Shown here piece after piece: positions 53,427 to 61,768 of a stretch of DNA of 64,000 bases. The notes under the pieces are model-generated. The model was not told the DNA's origin, searched no databases, and was given only the letters and a program-made list of their open reading frames with translations. The stretch covers positions 7,936,001-8,000,000 of the forward strand of contig NZ_CP031194.1 in NCBI RefSeq assembly GCF_003344965.1, given 5' to 3'. Each line of letters begins with the position of its first letter. Position 1 is the first letter of the stretch. The stretch comes from Streptomyces paludis. GTDB taxonomy: Bacteria; Actinomycetota; Actinomycetes; Streptomycetales; Streptomycetaceae. Both the position numbers and the translations under genes were made by a program.

Positions 53427-54318
53427 TGGTCCTCCCTCGGTTGAACGATCTGCCGACGCGGTAGACGGCGAGTACGGTCAGCACGATCACCAGGCCGGGC
53501 AGCAGGCTCAGCCACCACTGGACGCCGATGAAGGTGCGGCCCTCGGCCACCAGCAGGCCCCACTCGGGGGTCGGCGGGGGCGCGCCCAGTCCCAGGAAGC
53601 TCAGCGCGGCGACGGTCAGGACCGCCGTGCCGATGTCCATCGTCGCCGCGGCCAGCACCGAGCGGGACGCGTTGGGCACCACATGCGAGAACAGCCTGCG
53701 CACATAGCCGTGTCCGGCGAAGACCGAAGCCTCGACGTACGTGGCGTTGCTGACCCTGAGCACCTCGGACCGCATCAGCCGGGCGAATCCCGCCGTGCTG
53801 TTGATGCCGATGGCGATGGCGATGTTGAGGGTCCCGCGGCCCAGGGCGGAGATGATCGCGAGGGAGACGATCAGGCTGGGCACCGCGAGCATGATGTCGA
53901 TGATCCGCATCAGCACGCTGTCGGTCCTGCCGCGCAGCGCGCCGGCCACGAGACCGATCAGCGAGCCGCTCACCAGCCCGATGGCGACGGCGATCAGGGC
54001 CGCCTGGAGCGACAGCCTCGTGCCCCACACGGTGCGGGTGAACTGGTCACGGCCGAAGTCGTCGGTGCCGAAGAGGTGGTCGAGGCTCGGCGCGAGCAGC
54101 ATCCGCGCCCCGTCCTGCCGCAGCGGGTCGTCCGGCGCGAACAGGCCCGGGTGGATCGCGGCGGCGAGGATCACGGCGATCCACACGTACGCCAGGAGGA
54201 GTCCGGGCGAGCGGAGCAGCCGGGCCGGCCGTCCGCCGAGCACCGACGAGCGCCGGGCCGGCTGTCCGGACGGCTGCCCGGCCGGTGGCTCGGACGGCTT
54301 CACTTCGAGGGCCGCCAT
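53413..54318 (-). CDS. ABC transporter permease, DppC type
   Basis: A 301-residue inner-membrane permease. After a basic cytoplasmic N-terminus come the helix LLLAYVWIAVILAAAIHP, the OppC segment HLFGTDDFGRDQFTRTVWGTR, and several more helices. The ATPase-contact loop is around YVEASVFAGHGYVRRLFSHV, followed by the helix-flanked SFLGLGAPPPTPEWG typical of DppC. It forms the channel with the DppB-type protein encoded one base upstream. Confidence 0.92.
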   Translation of the reverse strand: MAALEVKPSEPPAGQPSGQPARRSSVLGGRPARLLRSPGLLLAYVWIAVILAAAIHPGLFAPDDPLRQDGARMLLAPSLDHLFGTDDFGRDQFTRTVWGTRLSLQAALIAVAIGLVSGSLIGLVAGALRGRTDSVLMRIIDIMLAVPSLIVSLAIISALGRGTLNIAIAIGINSTAGFARLMRSEVLRVSNATYVEASVFAGHGYVRRLFSHVVPNASRSVLAAATMDIGTAVLTVAALSFLGLGAPPPTPEWGLLVAEGRTFIGVQWWLSLLPGLVIVLTVLAVYRVGRSFNRGRTSAVA

Positions 54319-54319
54319 G

Positions 54320-55249
54320 TCATCCCTCCCATCGGATGCGCTTGTCGAGCAGGGGGTAGAGCGCGTCCACGACGAAGTTCACGACGACGAAGATCACCGC
54401 GCTGATGGTCACCGCGACCAGGACGACGGGCATGTCACGGCCGTTCACGGCGTCCACCACGAGCCGGCCCACCCCGAGCCGGGAGAACACCGTCTCCGTC
54501 AGCACCGTCCCGCCGACCATCACACCGACGGTGGTGCCCAGCGAGGTGATGACCGGCAGCGCGGCGTTCCGCAGGGCGTGCCGGACGACGATGTCGAACC
54601 GGCTGAGCCCCCAGTTGCGGGCCGTCTCGATGTACGGGGAGGTGAGCGCGGAGCGGAGGTTGGCCGTGAGCAGCTGGGACACACTGCCGCCCCCGGCGAC
54701 CGCGAGGGCCACCGAGGCGATGAGCAGTCCGCCGAACCCCTGGTCGCCGACCGCCTTGATCCAGTGCAGCTGAAAGGCGAACACCTGGAGCAGCAGGAGC
54801 CCGACCAGGAAGGGGGGCAGTGACACCGCGACCGGCGGCAGCGAGATCAGCAGCTCGCGCGCCCACTTCCAGTCGGTCAGCTCGATGACCACCGACAGTG
54901 TCACGCCCAGCACAACGGCGAGGAGCAGCCCGAGAAAGGCCAGTTGGAGCGTCTGCGGGAAGGACTCGAAGTACACCTCCACCGCCGGCCTGCGCTGGTA
55001 GACGCTCTGGCCGAAGTCCCCGCCGAGGGCGCCGCTCAGCGCGTCCCAGTACTGCACATGGACCGGGCGGTCCAGACCGAGCAGCTCGCGCTGCTCGGCC
55101 AGGAGCTGCTTGACATCGGCACCGTCGGCGCCGGCCGTGAGACCGCCCGCCGCGTCGCCGGGCACGACGTACAGCAGGAAGAACGCTCCGGTGAAGGCGC
55201 CCCACACCACGATCACGCCGTACAGGAGCCGCAGACCGTATCGTGCCAC
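54320..55249 (-). CDS. ABC transporter permease, DppB type
   Basis: A 309-residue permease with the DppB opening ARYGLRLLYGVIVVWGAFTGAF and the periplasmic segment LLGLDRPVHVQYWDALSGALGGDFGQS. The ATPase-contact region is YIETARNWGLSRFDIVVRHALRNA, followed by TVLTETVFSRLGVGRLVVDAV. I prefer the GTG at 55249, five bases after the binding-protein stop, because ATG 55276 would lie inside that gene with no ribosome site. It partners the DppC-type permease. Confidence 0.9.
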   Translation of the reverse strand: MARYGLRLLYGVIVVWGAFTGAFFLLYVVPGDAAGGLTAGADGADVKQLLAEQRELLGLDRPVHVQYWDALSGALGGDFGQSVYQRRPAVEVYFESFPQTLQLAFLGLLLAVVLGVTLSVVIELTDWKWARELLISLPPVAVSLPPFLVGLLLLQVFAFQLHWIKAVGDQGFGGLLIASVALAVAGGGSVSQLLTANLRSALTSPYIETARNWGLSRFDIVVRHALRNAALPVITSLGTTVGVMVGGTVLTETVFSRLGVGRLVVDAVNGRDMPVVLVAVTISAVIFVVVNFVVDALYPLLDKRIRWEG

Positions 55250-55253
55250 GGGG

Positions 55254-56888
55254 CTACTTCTTCGCCAGCCAGGCATTGATCAGATACTGGTCGAGACCGA
55301 CGGGCTTGATGTCGTGCAGCCGCGGCGAGTACGCCCAGATGTCGATGTCGTTCGACACCGGTATCTCGTACGCCTGCTCCACGAGGATGTGCGATGCCTG
55401 GTCGACCAGCTTCTGCCGCTCGGCCTGGTCGATCGTCTGGTTCTGCTCCTGGAGGAGCCGGTCGAGCTTCTTGCCCGTCTTGTCGTCGTCCGCGATGAAG
55501 CTGCGGTTGGACCCGGTGGTCTTGCCGTAGTTGGCGCGCAGGACGTCCGGGTCGGGCGACGAGGCGTACCAGTAGGCGATGTCGTACTCGCCGCTGAGCA
55601 GCTTCTCGTTGGCCTCGGCGGGCAGCGGCGGGTCGAGGACGAGTTCGATACCGAGCTTCTTCCACTGGTCCTGGAGCACCTGCCAGCCCGCGTCGTCCGC
55701 CGGCACCCGCAGCGACAGCCGCTCACCGGCGGCGTTGACCCGGATGCCGTCCTTGCCGGTCTTCGTCCAGCCGGCCTGCTTCAGCAGCGACTTGGAGCGC
55801 TCGGGGTCGTACTTCAGCAGCGCGCTCTGGTCGGAGTGGTAGGGGTTGTCCTTGCTCAGCGGGCCGGTCGCGGGCTCGTCGATACCACCCGAGTCGATCT
55901 TCACGAACGCGTCCCGGTCGACCCCGGACTGGAGGGCCTGGCGTACCCGTACGTCCTTGAGGAACGTGGACGAAGTGTTCACCGGGAGTTCGGTGCCGGT
56001 CGCCGGGTTGAGCGTCTTCGAGATGGTCAGCCCGGCGCTCTCGAACTGCGGGAGGTACTTCGCGTTCACCCAGTAGATGAACTGGAGTTCGTCGCCGCCG
56101 ATGACCGCGCCGTTGCGGACCGAGTCCTCCGGGATGATCTTGTAGACGACCTCGTCGAGATAGGCCGGCCCGTCGTGGTCGAAGTACTTCGGCGCCCAGT
56201 CGTAGTCGGCGCGCTTCTTCAGGACGATGCGCTGGTTGGGGACGTACTCCTCCAGGTAGAACGGGCCCGAGCCGTCCAGCCAGTTCTGCCGCTTCTCCAC
56301 CGGGAGCCGGGCCGTCTTCTCCGAGACGATGCCGCCGTACGCCCGCGAGAGCGAGACCAGGAAGGCCGCGTTGGGCTCCGCGAACTCGACGGTGACCTTG
56401 TGCTCCGAAGGCGTTTTGATCGTGCGGATGCCCTGCACGACGGTCTTCGCGCTGGAGTGGATGCCCGGCCGGTTCAAGCTCTCCAGATTGGCCTTGACGA
56501 CCTTCGCGGTGAGCTTGGTGCCGTCGTGGAAGGTGACGTCGTCACGCAGCTCGAACGAGTACACCCGCGCGTCGTCACTCACCGTCCAGCTCGTCGCGAG
56601 CCACGGCTCGACCCGCTTGGTCTCGGGGTTGTAGAACACCAGGGAGTCCGCCAGCGCGCGGGCGACCGTACGCCACACCTGGTTGACGACGGCGGCGTCG
56701 ACACCACCGGGGTCGGCGCCGAGACCGATGTTGAGTGTGCCTCCGGAGCGGTCCTTCTTGGCCACCTGGGCTCCGGTGTCACTGCGCTCACCCTGTTCGC
56801 CGCCACCGCTGGAGCATGCGGCGGTGGCGAGGAGCGACAGTGTGGCGACCGCTGCGGCGAACTGACGCCGCGGGCGTGAAATGGACAC
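55254..56888 (-). CDS. ABC transporter substrate-binding lipoprotein, peptide/nickel family (SBP_bac_5)
   Basis: A 544-residue exported binding protein. The N-terminus has arginines, a hydrophobic run (FAAAVATLSLLATAAC) and a lipobox-like TAAC, so it is anchored by lipid outside the membrane. Family blocks include RVEPWLATSWTVSDDARVYS, LRDDVTFHDGTKLTA and FYLEEYVPNQRIVL, with a typical C-terminal domain. Its exact ligand is unknown; the co-transcribed monooxygenases point to an organosulfur compound rather than a peptide. It is the first gene of the minus-strand operon and starts at GTG 56888, preceded by an AT-rich promoter region. Confidence 0.9.
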   Translation of the reverse strand: MSISRPRRQFAAAVATLSLLATAACSSGGGEQGERSDTGAQVAKKDRSGGTLNIGLGADPGGVDAAVVNQVWRTVARALADSLVFYNPETKRVEPWLATSWTVSDDARVYSFELRDDVTFHDGTKLTAKVVKANLESLNRPGIHSSAKTVVQGIRTIKTPSEHKVTVEFAEPNAAFLVSLSRAYGGIVSEKTARLPVEKRQNWLDGSGPFYLEEYVPNQRIVLKKRADYDWAPKYFDHDGPAYLDEVVYKIIPEDSVRNGAVIGGDELQFIYWVNAKYLPQFESAGLTISKTLNPATGTELPVNTSSTFLKDVRVRQALQSGVDRDAFVKIDSGGIDEPATGPLSKDNPYHSDQSALLKYDPERSKSLLKQAGWTKTGKDGIRVNAAGERLSLRVPADDAGWQVLQDQWKKLGIELVLDPPLPAEANEKLLSGEYDIAYWYASSPDPDVLRANYGKTTGSNRSFIADDDKTGKKLDRLLQEQNQTIDQAERQKLVDQASHILVEQAYEIPVSNDIDIWAYSPRLHDIKPVGLDQYLINAWLAKK

Positions 56889-57044
56889 GGCCTGTGGTTT
56901 CCTCTCGATCGGCCGGGGCGAGCGACCACTTCCGTGTCGCACATGACGGCAGACGCGCACAACACCGCGCGGCCGGCCCCGTCGCTGGCTCCGCCCCGGT
57001 TCCAACGGCTATATGTCGCAGCCGGGATGGTGGTTCGGAGATGT

Positions 57045-57115
57045 AAAAAAGCTAGTAGCTGGGTACGAGTTCTTCGTAGCCGATATGTTGACACGGAAGT
57101 TTCTGAAGTATCGTG
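57045..57115. promoter_or_regulatory. AT-rich divergent promoter region of the sulfur locus
   Basis: The 264-base gap between the binding-protein gene and the small HTH gene is markedly AT-rich. TAAAAAAGCTAGTAGC at 57045-57060 resembles TAAAAACTATGTAGC near 46882 before the first rhodanese. TTGACA at 57089-57094 with TATCGT at 57110-57115 (15-base spacer) is a possible rightward promoter. Confidence 0.4.
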
Positions 57116-57152
57116 ACAACAATGTTGCAGTCTCCTGAACGGGGAAGCCGGC

Positions 57153-57629
57153 GTGGTGTTCGACAGGAAATACAGCGACGGGGTACGGCAGCGCGCGGTC
57201 GAGCGCGTGCTGCAACGGCGCCGTGACGAGCCGGAGAACCGCTCGATCGTCCGCGAGGTGGCCGAGGAGTTCGAGGTCGGCCCGCAGTCCCTGCGCAAGT
57301 GGCTCGCGCGGTACGACGACGGAAGTTACGAGTACGACTCCGCGGACGGCCACGCCGACGCCTGGGAGCCGGCCCGTACCGCCTCCACCGCCCCCGGCGG
57401 CCGTCAGCGCGGCTCCGGCCGGCGCGAACTGCTCGCCAGGATCGAGGAGCTGGAACAGCTGATCGCCGTCCTGCGGGAGGACAACCGCTCGCTCACCCGC
57501 GTGGTGTCGCTGCTGGCCGACCAGTTGCGGACGGCGACCACGGGCGGTGTCCCGACCCCGGACTCCGCGACCGGTCACACACCCCACGCATCCCACTCGC
57601 CTCACGCACCCCACTCACCGCGGTCCTAG
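57153..57629 (+). CDS. Small helix-turn-helix protein derived from an IS3-type transposase OrfA
   Basis: A 158-residue protein whose first 60 residues look like the Transposase_8/OrfA helix-turn-helix (RKYSDGVRQRAVERVLQ, then REVAEEFEVGPQSLRKWLARY). A coiled-coil leucine-zipper-like helix follows (LLARIEELEQLIAVLREDNRSL), as in OrfA. The tail is His/Ser/Pro-rich (HASHSPHAPHSP). No OrfB or inverted repeats are present, and it is positioned as a regulator between divergent sulfur genes, so it appears to be domesticated. It starts at GTG 57153 after GGGGAAG. It may control this locus; that is inference. Confidence 0.65.
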   Translation: MVFDRKYSDGVRQRAVERVLQRRRDEPENRSIVREVAEEFEVGPQSLRKWLARYDDGSYEYDSADGHADAWEPARTASTAPGGRQRGSGRRELLARIEELEQLIAVLREDNRSLTRVVSLLADQLRTATTGGVPTPDSATGHTPHASHSPHAPHSPRS

Positions 57630-57657
57630 CACCGGGAGCGGAGCTGGCTAGAATCCC

Positions 57658-58095
57658 ATGATGAGCGACAGAGTGACCGTGATCAGCAATCTGCACGGCC
57701 GGACCACCGACATACGCGGCCGCTACCTCATCGGCGGCCCCGGGTTCGAGATCGTGTCGGACGGCTCGGTGCGCAGCGGCGGACCGGGCGAGGAGGCCGG
57801 CTCGCTCGACCTGCTCGTCGCCTCCCTCGTCTCCTGCGCGCTCAACGCCTTCCGGTACGACTTCGTGGAGAGCGGACAGCCGGAGCGCCAGGTCGAGATC
57901 TTCGCCCGTATCGAGCGCAAGGCCGAGGGGGACTACCTGGGCACGCTCATCATGGAGTGCTTCATCGACGGCGTCGACAATGTCACGGCCGAGGAACTCG
58001 TCGCCGAGTACAAGAAGCGGTGCCGTATCTACAACGCCCTCAAGGAGAGCCTCCCGGTGACCTTCGTGCCCCACGCGTCGGGATCCCAGGAATGA
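57658..58095 (+). CDS. OsmC/Ohr-family protein
   Basis: A 145-residue OsmC-fold protein. The two redox cysteines are C60 (LVSCALNAF) and C122 (KKRCRIYNALKE), as in peroxide-reducing family members. Such proteins remove organic hydroperoxides, or in sulfur loci may act on reactive sulfur. There are two adjacent ATGs (57658 and 57661). It lies 28 bases after the HTH gene and its stop overlaps the start of the second rhodanese (ATGA), so it probably works with it. Confidence 0.87.
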   Translation: MMSDRVTVISNLHGRTTDIRGRYLIGGPGFEIVSDGSVRSGGPGEEAGSLDLLVASLVSCALNAFRYDFVESGQPERQVEIFARIERKAEGDYLGTLIMECFIDGVDNVTAEELVAEYKKRCRIYNALKESLPVTFVPHASGSQE

Positions 58096-58985
58096 CGACG
58101 ACCGCGCGCGCCGCTCTCGTCGACGCCCGGACGGCGTACGCCGAGCGGTCCCGGTGCGTGTTCGTCGAGGTGGCGCCCTGGCGGTCGATGGCGCAGGGCC
58201 CGGATCCGGTCTCCGGCAGCGTCCCCGGGGCGCGCCGGGCCCGGGTCCGGTCCGACTTCGCCGGCCTCCCGACCGCCACCAGCGGCCATCTCCCGCTGCC
58301 CGCGCCCGGCGCCGTGCGCGACACCCTCGCCGCGCACGGCGCCGGGCCCGCCGACGACCTCGTGCTCTACACCCGCCGGACCGAGGAGCTGTCGAGTGCC
58401 ACCCGCGCGTGGTACGTCCTCACCTGGGCGGGCTTCCGTTCCGTACGCGTCCTGGACGGCGGCCTGCCCGCCTGGGTCCGCGCGGGAGGTCCGACAACCC
58501 CGCTCCAGGACATCCGGACGACCGGCCCGGTGACCGGCCCGTCCGAGCCGGTGCCGCCGGCCGCCGGTGGCCGGCGCGTTCTCGACGCGGCGGACGTCCT
58601 GGACATCTCGCGCTACGGCACACTGCTCGACTCAAGGCCCGCGCACGCCTACCACGGCGCCCTGGACGATCCGGGGACCGGCCACATCCCGCACGCGGTC
58701 CACGCCCACTCCGCCGAACTGGTCGCTCCCGACGGGCTGCTCCGACCGCCCGTGGAACTGCGCAAATGGTTCCTGTCACGCGGGGCGATCGGCGGCCACG
58801 AGGTCGGCGCCTACTGCGGCGGCGGTGTGTCCAGCTCCCTGCTGGTGTTCGTCGGAGCCCTCCTCGGGCAGCAGGTGGGCCTCTACGTCGACTCCTGGTC
58901 CGGCTGGACGCGCGATGCCTCGCGCCCCGTCGAGCGGGGTTCCGCCCTCACCCGCTCCGCCGCCGTCGACACGGACTGCGTATAG
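58092..58985 (+). CDS. Sulfurtransferase with two rhodanese domains (second)
   Basis: A 297-residue tandem-rhodanese protein similar in plan to that at 46953. The first domain ends in VLYTRRTEELSSATRAWYVL without a cysteine. The second has the catalytic C242 in GAYCGGGVSSS, with TLLDSRPAHAYHG and TGHIPHAVHAHS before it. The active loop CGGGVS differs from CGSGVS of the other copy, so substrate or acceptor may differ. It is coupled to the OsmC gene and is the last plus-strand gene before the convergent iron locus. Confidence 0.88.
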   Translation: MTTTARAALVDARTAYAERSRCVFVEVAPWRSMAQGPDPVSGSVPGARRARVRSDFAGLPTATSGHLPLPAPGAVRDTLAAHGAGPADDLVLYTRRTEELSSATRAWYVLTWAGFRSVRVLDGGLPAWVRAGGPTTPLQDIRTTGPVTGPSEPVPPAAGGRRVLDAADVLDISRYGTLLDSRPAHAYHGALDDPGTGHIPHAVHAHSAELVAPDGLLRPPVELRKWFLSRGAIGGHEVGAYCGGGVSSSLLVFVGALLGQQVGLYVDSWSGWTRDASRPVERGSALTRSAAVDTDCV

Positions 58986-59015
58986 GCCGAGCGGCCGGGG
59001 CCGTCCCTCCGGAGG

Positions 59016-59909
59016 TCACAGCCCGAGCGTGCTGAGGCGGTCCTCGTAGCGGACGGCGAGATCCTCGGGCTCATCGGTCGGGTTGTCCCACATGCTCTCC
59101 AGCTCGAACCGTACGTCGGTCGGCAGCGCCTCGTAGCGCCGGGTCCAGGAGTCGCCGTCCGGCATCCAGTAGCCGACCACCTTGAAGCGCTCGGCGGGCA
59201 GCTTCAGCTCCTTGCGCAGATAGCGGCGTACGGCACGCAGGGCGTCCGTCTGGCCGGCGACCCAGATGTAGCCGCCCGTCAGGTCCGTGTGCGGCGGGAT
59301 CGCGGCGCCGACCAGTTCCGCCAGCCGGCTGGGGCCGTGACCGTTGCCACCGTACGCCCAGGTCGCCCGGACACCGGGCCGCTCCGGGAGCGGCTGGACG
59401 CAGGACGGGTCGGGGACTTCGAGGACGGCCCTGGTCGTGACCCGGTCCGGGGTGTTCTCGATGAGACGTCCCACGGCGGGCAGCCCGCTCAGGTCGGAGA
59501 CCAGGAGCTGCCAGCTCAGATCGGCCGGAGGAGCGTACAGGCCGGTGGGGGAGTTGAGCCCGATCACATCGCCGGGACGGGCGGCGGCGGCCCAGCCGGA
59601 CGCCGTCCCGTGACCGTGCAGCACGAAGTCGATGTCGATCTCGCCGGCCTCCGGACGGACCGACCGGACGGTGTACGTGCGTACGGGAGCCTCGGGCCGC
59701 CCCTCGGGGGTCCGCCGGCCGCCGTTGTCCGTCGCGTCGGGCAGGGAGACATCCGTACGGTCGGGACCGTGCGGGAAGAACAGCCGGACGTACTCGTCGC
59801 CGACACCCGTGGAGGTGAACGCGGCGAGTCCCTCGCCGTGGAACGTGACGCGGGCCATGGTCGTGGTGAGCGGCCGGACGCGGGCCACCACGGCGCGGTG
59901 GATGGTCAT
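59016..59909 (-). CDS. Siderophore-interacting protein (ferric-siderophore reductase, ViuB/SIP family)
   Basis: A 297-residue flavin reductase that frees iron from siderophores by reducing Fe(III). The FAD-binding domain is at the N-terminus (TMARVTFHGEGLAAF, VRTYTVRSVRPEAGEIDIDFVLHG), and the SIP C-terminal domain has YIWVAGQTDALRAVRRYLRKEL and FKVVGYWMPDGDSWTR. ATG 59909 overlaps the stop of the ABC gene upstream, with GAAGGAG before it. In mycobacterial IrtA a domain of this type is fused to the importer; here it is separate but co-translated. Confidence 0.93.
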   Translation of the reverse strand: MTIHRAVVARVRPLTTTMARVTFHGEGLAAFTSTGVGDEYVRLFFPHGPDRTDVSLPDATDNGGRRTPEGRPEAPVRTYTVRSVRPEAGEIDIDFVLHGHGTASGWAAAARPGDVIGLNSPTGLYAPPADLSWQLLVSDLSGLPAVGRLIENTPDRVTTRAVLEVPDPSCVQPLPERPGVRATWAYGGNGHGPSRLAELVGAAIPPHTDLTGGYIWVAGQTDALRAVRRYLRKELKLPAERFKVVGYWMPDGDSWTRRYEALPTDVRFELESMWDNPTDEPEDLAVRYEDRLSTLGL

Positions 59910-61768
59910 GAGTGCTGCTCCTTCGTGTGCGTGTGCGTGTGCGTGTGCGGAGTGGGGACGGGGATCGGGTGTGGGTTCTCGCGCGGGCCGGTGCCGGTGG
60001 TGGTGCCGGTGTACGCCTGCCAGAGGCCGGCGTACTCGCCCGCAAGGGCGAGCAGTTCGCCGTGTGTGCCTCGCTCGGCGACCTCGCCGCGCCGGAGGAG
60101 GACGATGTGGTCCGCGTCGCGGGCCTGTTCCAGGTGGTGTGCCACGATCACACTGGTGCGTCCGCGGGTGACGCGTTGGAGCGCGGTCCGCAGCAGCGCG
60201 CGGGTCCGCGGCCCCGACTGCGCGGTGGCCTCGTCCAGGACGACGATGTCCGGGTCGGCGAGCAGCGCGCGGGCCAGCGCGAGGTGCTGGACCGCTCCGT
60301 CGTCGAGCGGGGTGCCGCCGGGGCCGAGGACGGTGTCGAGCCCCCGCTCCTGCTCCAGCGCCCAGTCCGCCCCGGCCTCGCGCAGCGCCCGGCGGAGTTC
60401 GTCGTCGGTGGCGGTGGGCCGGGCGATCCGCAGATTGTCCGCCAGGGTGCCGCCGAACAGATGGATCTCCTGGGTGACCAGATACCGGGACGGGCTCCGG
60501 GCGGCCCCCGGCTCCCCGGCGGTGATCTCCCCGTGGTCCGGCTCGCCCAGACCCGCGATCAGCTGGGCCAGCGTGCTCTTGCCGGAGCCGCTGGCGCCGA
60601 CGAGCGCGAGGCTCGTACCGGCGGGTATACGGAGCGAGACCTCGCGCAGGGCCTGGCGGGTGCCGTCGTACGAGAACGAGACGCCCTTCACGTCGACGGC
60701 CGAACCGCCGGAGCTGCCGGAGCCGTTGACGCCGACCTCTCCGGAGCCGCCGGAAGCGCTGCCTCCGGAGCCGCCGTCACGGCCAAGGTCGGTGATCCCC
60801 ACCAGCCGTGACAGCCCCGCCGTCGCCCGCTGGATGTCGTCCAGGCTGCCCAACAGCGCCCCGACCGGCCCGAAGAGCCGGTGGAAGTAGAGGGCCGCCG
60901 CCGTGGCGGTGCCCACCGAGACGGCCCCGGAGCCGAGCAGCGCGAAGCCCGTGACCAGTACGGCGGCGAGGCCGAGGAACTCCGCCGCGTTGAGCAGTCC
61001 GGTGAAGCGGTTGCGCAGCCGTGCCCCGTCGCGCTGCCGTGCGACGGCCCGTTCGCTGTGGTCCGCCAGCCTGCCGAGGTGGTGGTCCTGCGTCCGGTAC
61101 GCGCGGATCGTCTCGGCGCCGTGCACCGCCTCGATGACGGACTGGCCGCGGGCGGACTCCAGCCGGCGGATGTCCCCGTACACGGGGTGCGAGCGGGCGA
61201 GGAACTGCCGGGTGGCGAGGATGTGGACGGGCAGACAGACCAGGCCGGCGAGCGCGAGGCGGATGTCGAGGAGCGCGAGGCCCACCAGGCTCAGCCCGAT
61301 CGTGAAGCTCGCGCCGGTGATGTCGGGCAGCACATCGGAGGCGGCCTCGGAGACCGCCTCGACATCGCGGGTCACCCGGGAGACGACATCGGAGCTGTCC
61401 GAGGACTCCAGGGTGCTCGCCGGAAGGTGGACCGCCGTCTCGAACACGTCCTCGCGCAGGGCGGCGAGCACCCCCTGGACGAGGACGACCAGCATCCGGC
61501 CGCCGGCGTGGGCGAGCGCGGCTCCGGCGACGGCGACGAGGACGAGGGCGGCGCCGAGCACCGCGACCCGGCTCCGCGCGCCCCCGTCTGCGACGGTGTC
61601 CACGACGGCGCCGAGGAGCGGAGGCGTGGCGAGGGTGACGGCCGTACCGGCGAGCAGGGTGAGCATCGAGACGGCGAGCCGGCCGCGGTGCGCGCCGAGC
61701 CGGCGGACGAACTCCTGACGGGTACGGCGGGGGTCGGCGACGGGCAGGGGGCCTTGCGCGGGGGTCAC
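59906..61768 (-). CDS. ABC exporter-fold half-transporter with degenerate signature motif (IrtB-like)
   Basis: A 620-residue protein with six membrane helices (for example LAVSMLTLLAGTAVTLATPP) and one ATPase domain. Walker A is intact (LVGASGSGKSTLAQL, near residue 388) and Walker B is IVVLDEAT. The signature LSGGQ is lost; the segment reads LDDGAVQHLALARALL near residue 488. A serine/glycine linker joins the two parts, and the C-terminus is a threonine/histidine repeat ending HTHTHTHTKEQH. It starts at GTG 61768, overlapping its partner's stop. With that partner it should form a heterodimer with one working ATP site. Being encoded next to the SIP reductase suggests siderophore transport, as in IrtAB. 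Confidence 0.88.
   Translation of the reverse strand: MTPAQGPLPVADPRRTRQEFVRRLGAHRGRLAVSMLTLLAGTAVTLATPPLLGAVVDTVADGGARSRVAVLGAALVLVAVAGAALAHAGGRMLVVLVQGVLAALREDVFETAVHLPASTLESSDSSDVVSRVTRDVEAVSEAASDVLPDITGASFTIGLSLVGLALLDIRLALAGLVCLPVHILATRQFLARSHPVYGDIRRLESARGQSVIEAVHGAETIRAYRTQDHHLGRLADHSERAVARQRDGARLRNRFTGLLNAAEFLGLAAVLVTGFALLGSGAVSVGTATAAALYFHRLFGPVGALLGSLDDIQRATAGLSRLVGITDLGRDGGSGGSASGGSGEVGVNGSGSSGGSAVDVKGVSFSYDGTRQALREVSLRIPAGTSLALVGASGSGKSTLAQLIAGLGEPDHGEITAGEPGAARSPSRYLVTQEIHLFGGTLADNLRIARPTATDDELRRALREAGADWALEQERGLDTVLGPGGTPLDDGAVQHLALARALLADPDIVVLDEATAQSGPRTRALLRTALQRVTRGRTSVIVAHHLEQARDADHIVLLRRGEVAERGTHGELLALAGEYAGLWQAYTGTTTGTGPRENPHPIPVPTPHTHTHTHTKEQHS
59925..59948. repeat. Four tandem GTGTGC hexamers inside the ABC gene
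   Basis: Four exact copies of GTGTGC on the plus strand encode the His-Thr repeat at the C-terminus of the half-transporter on the minus strand. It is a simple-sequence tract able to gain or lose units in frame. Confidence 0.9.

Noticed and set aside
57153..57629. An active IS3-family insertion sequence
   Set aside because: Only an OrfA-like part is present; there is no OrfB, no terminal inverted repeat and no target duplication that I can see.
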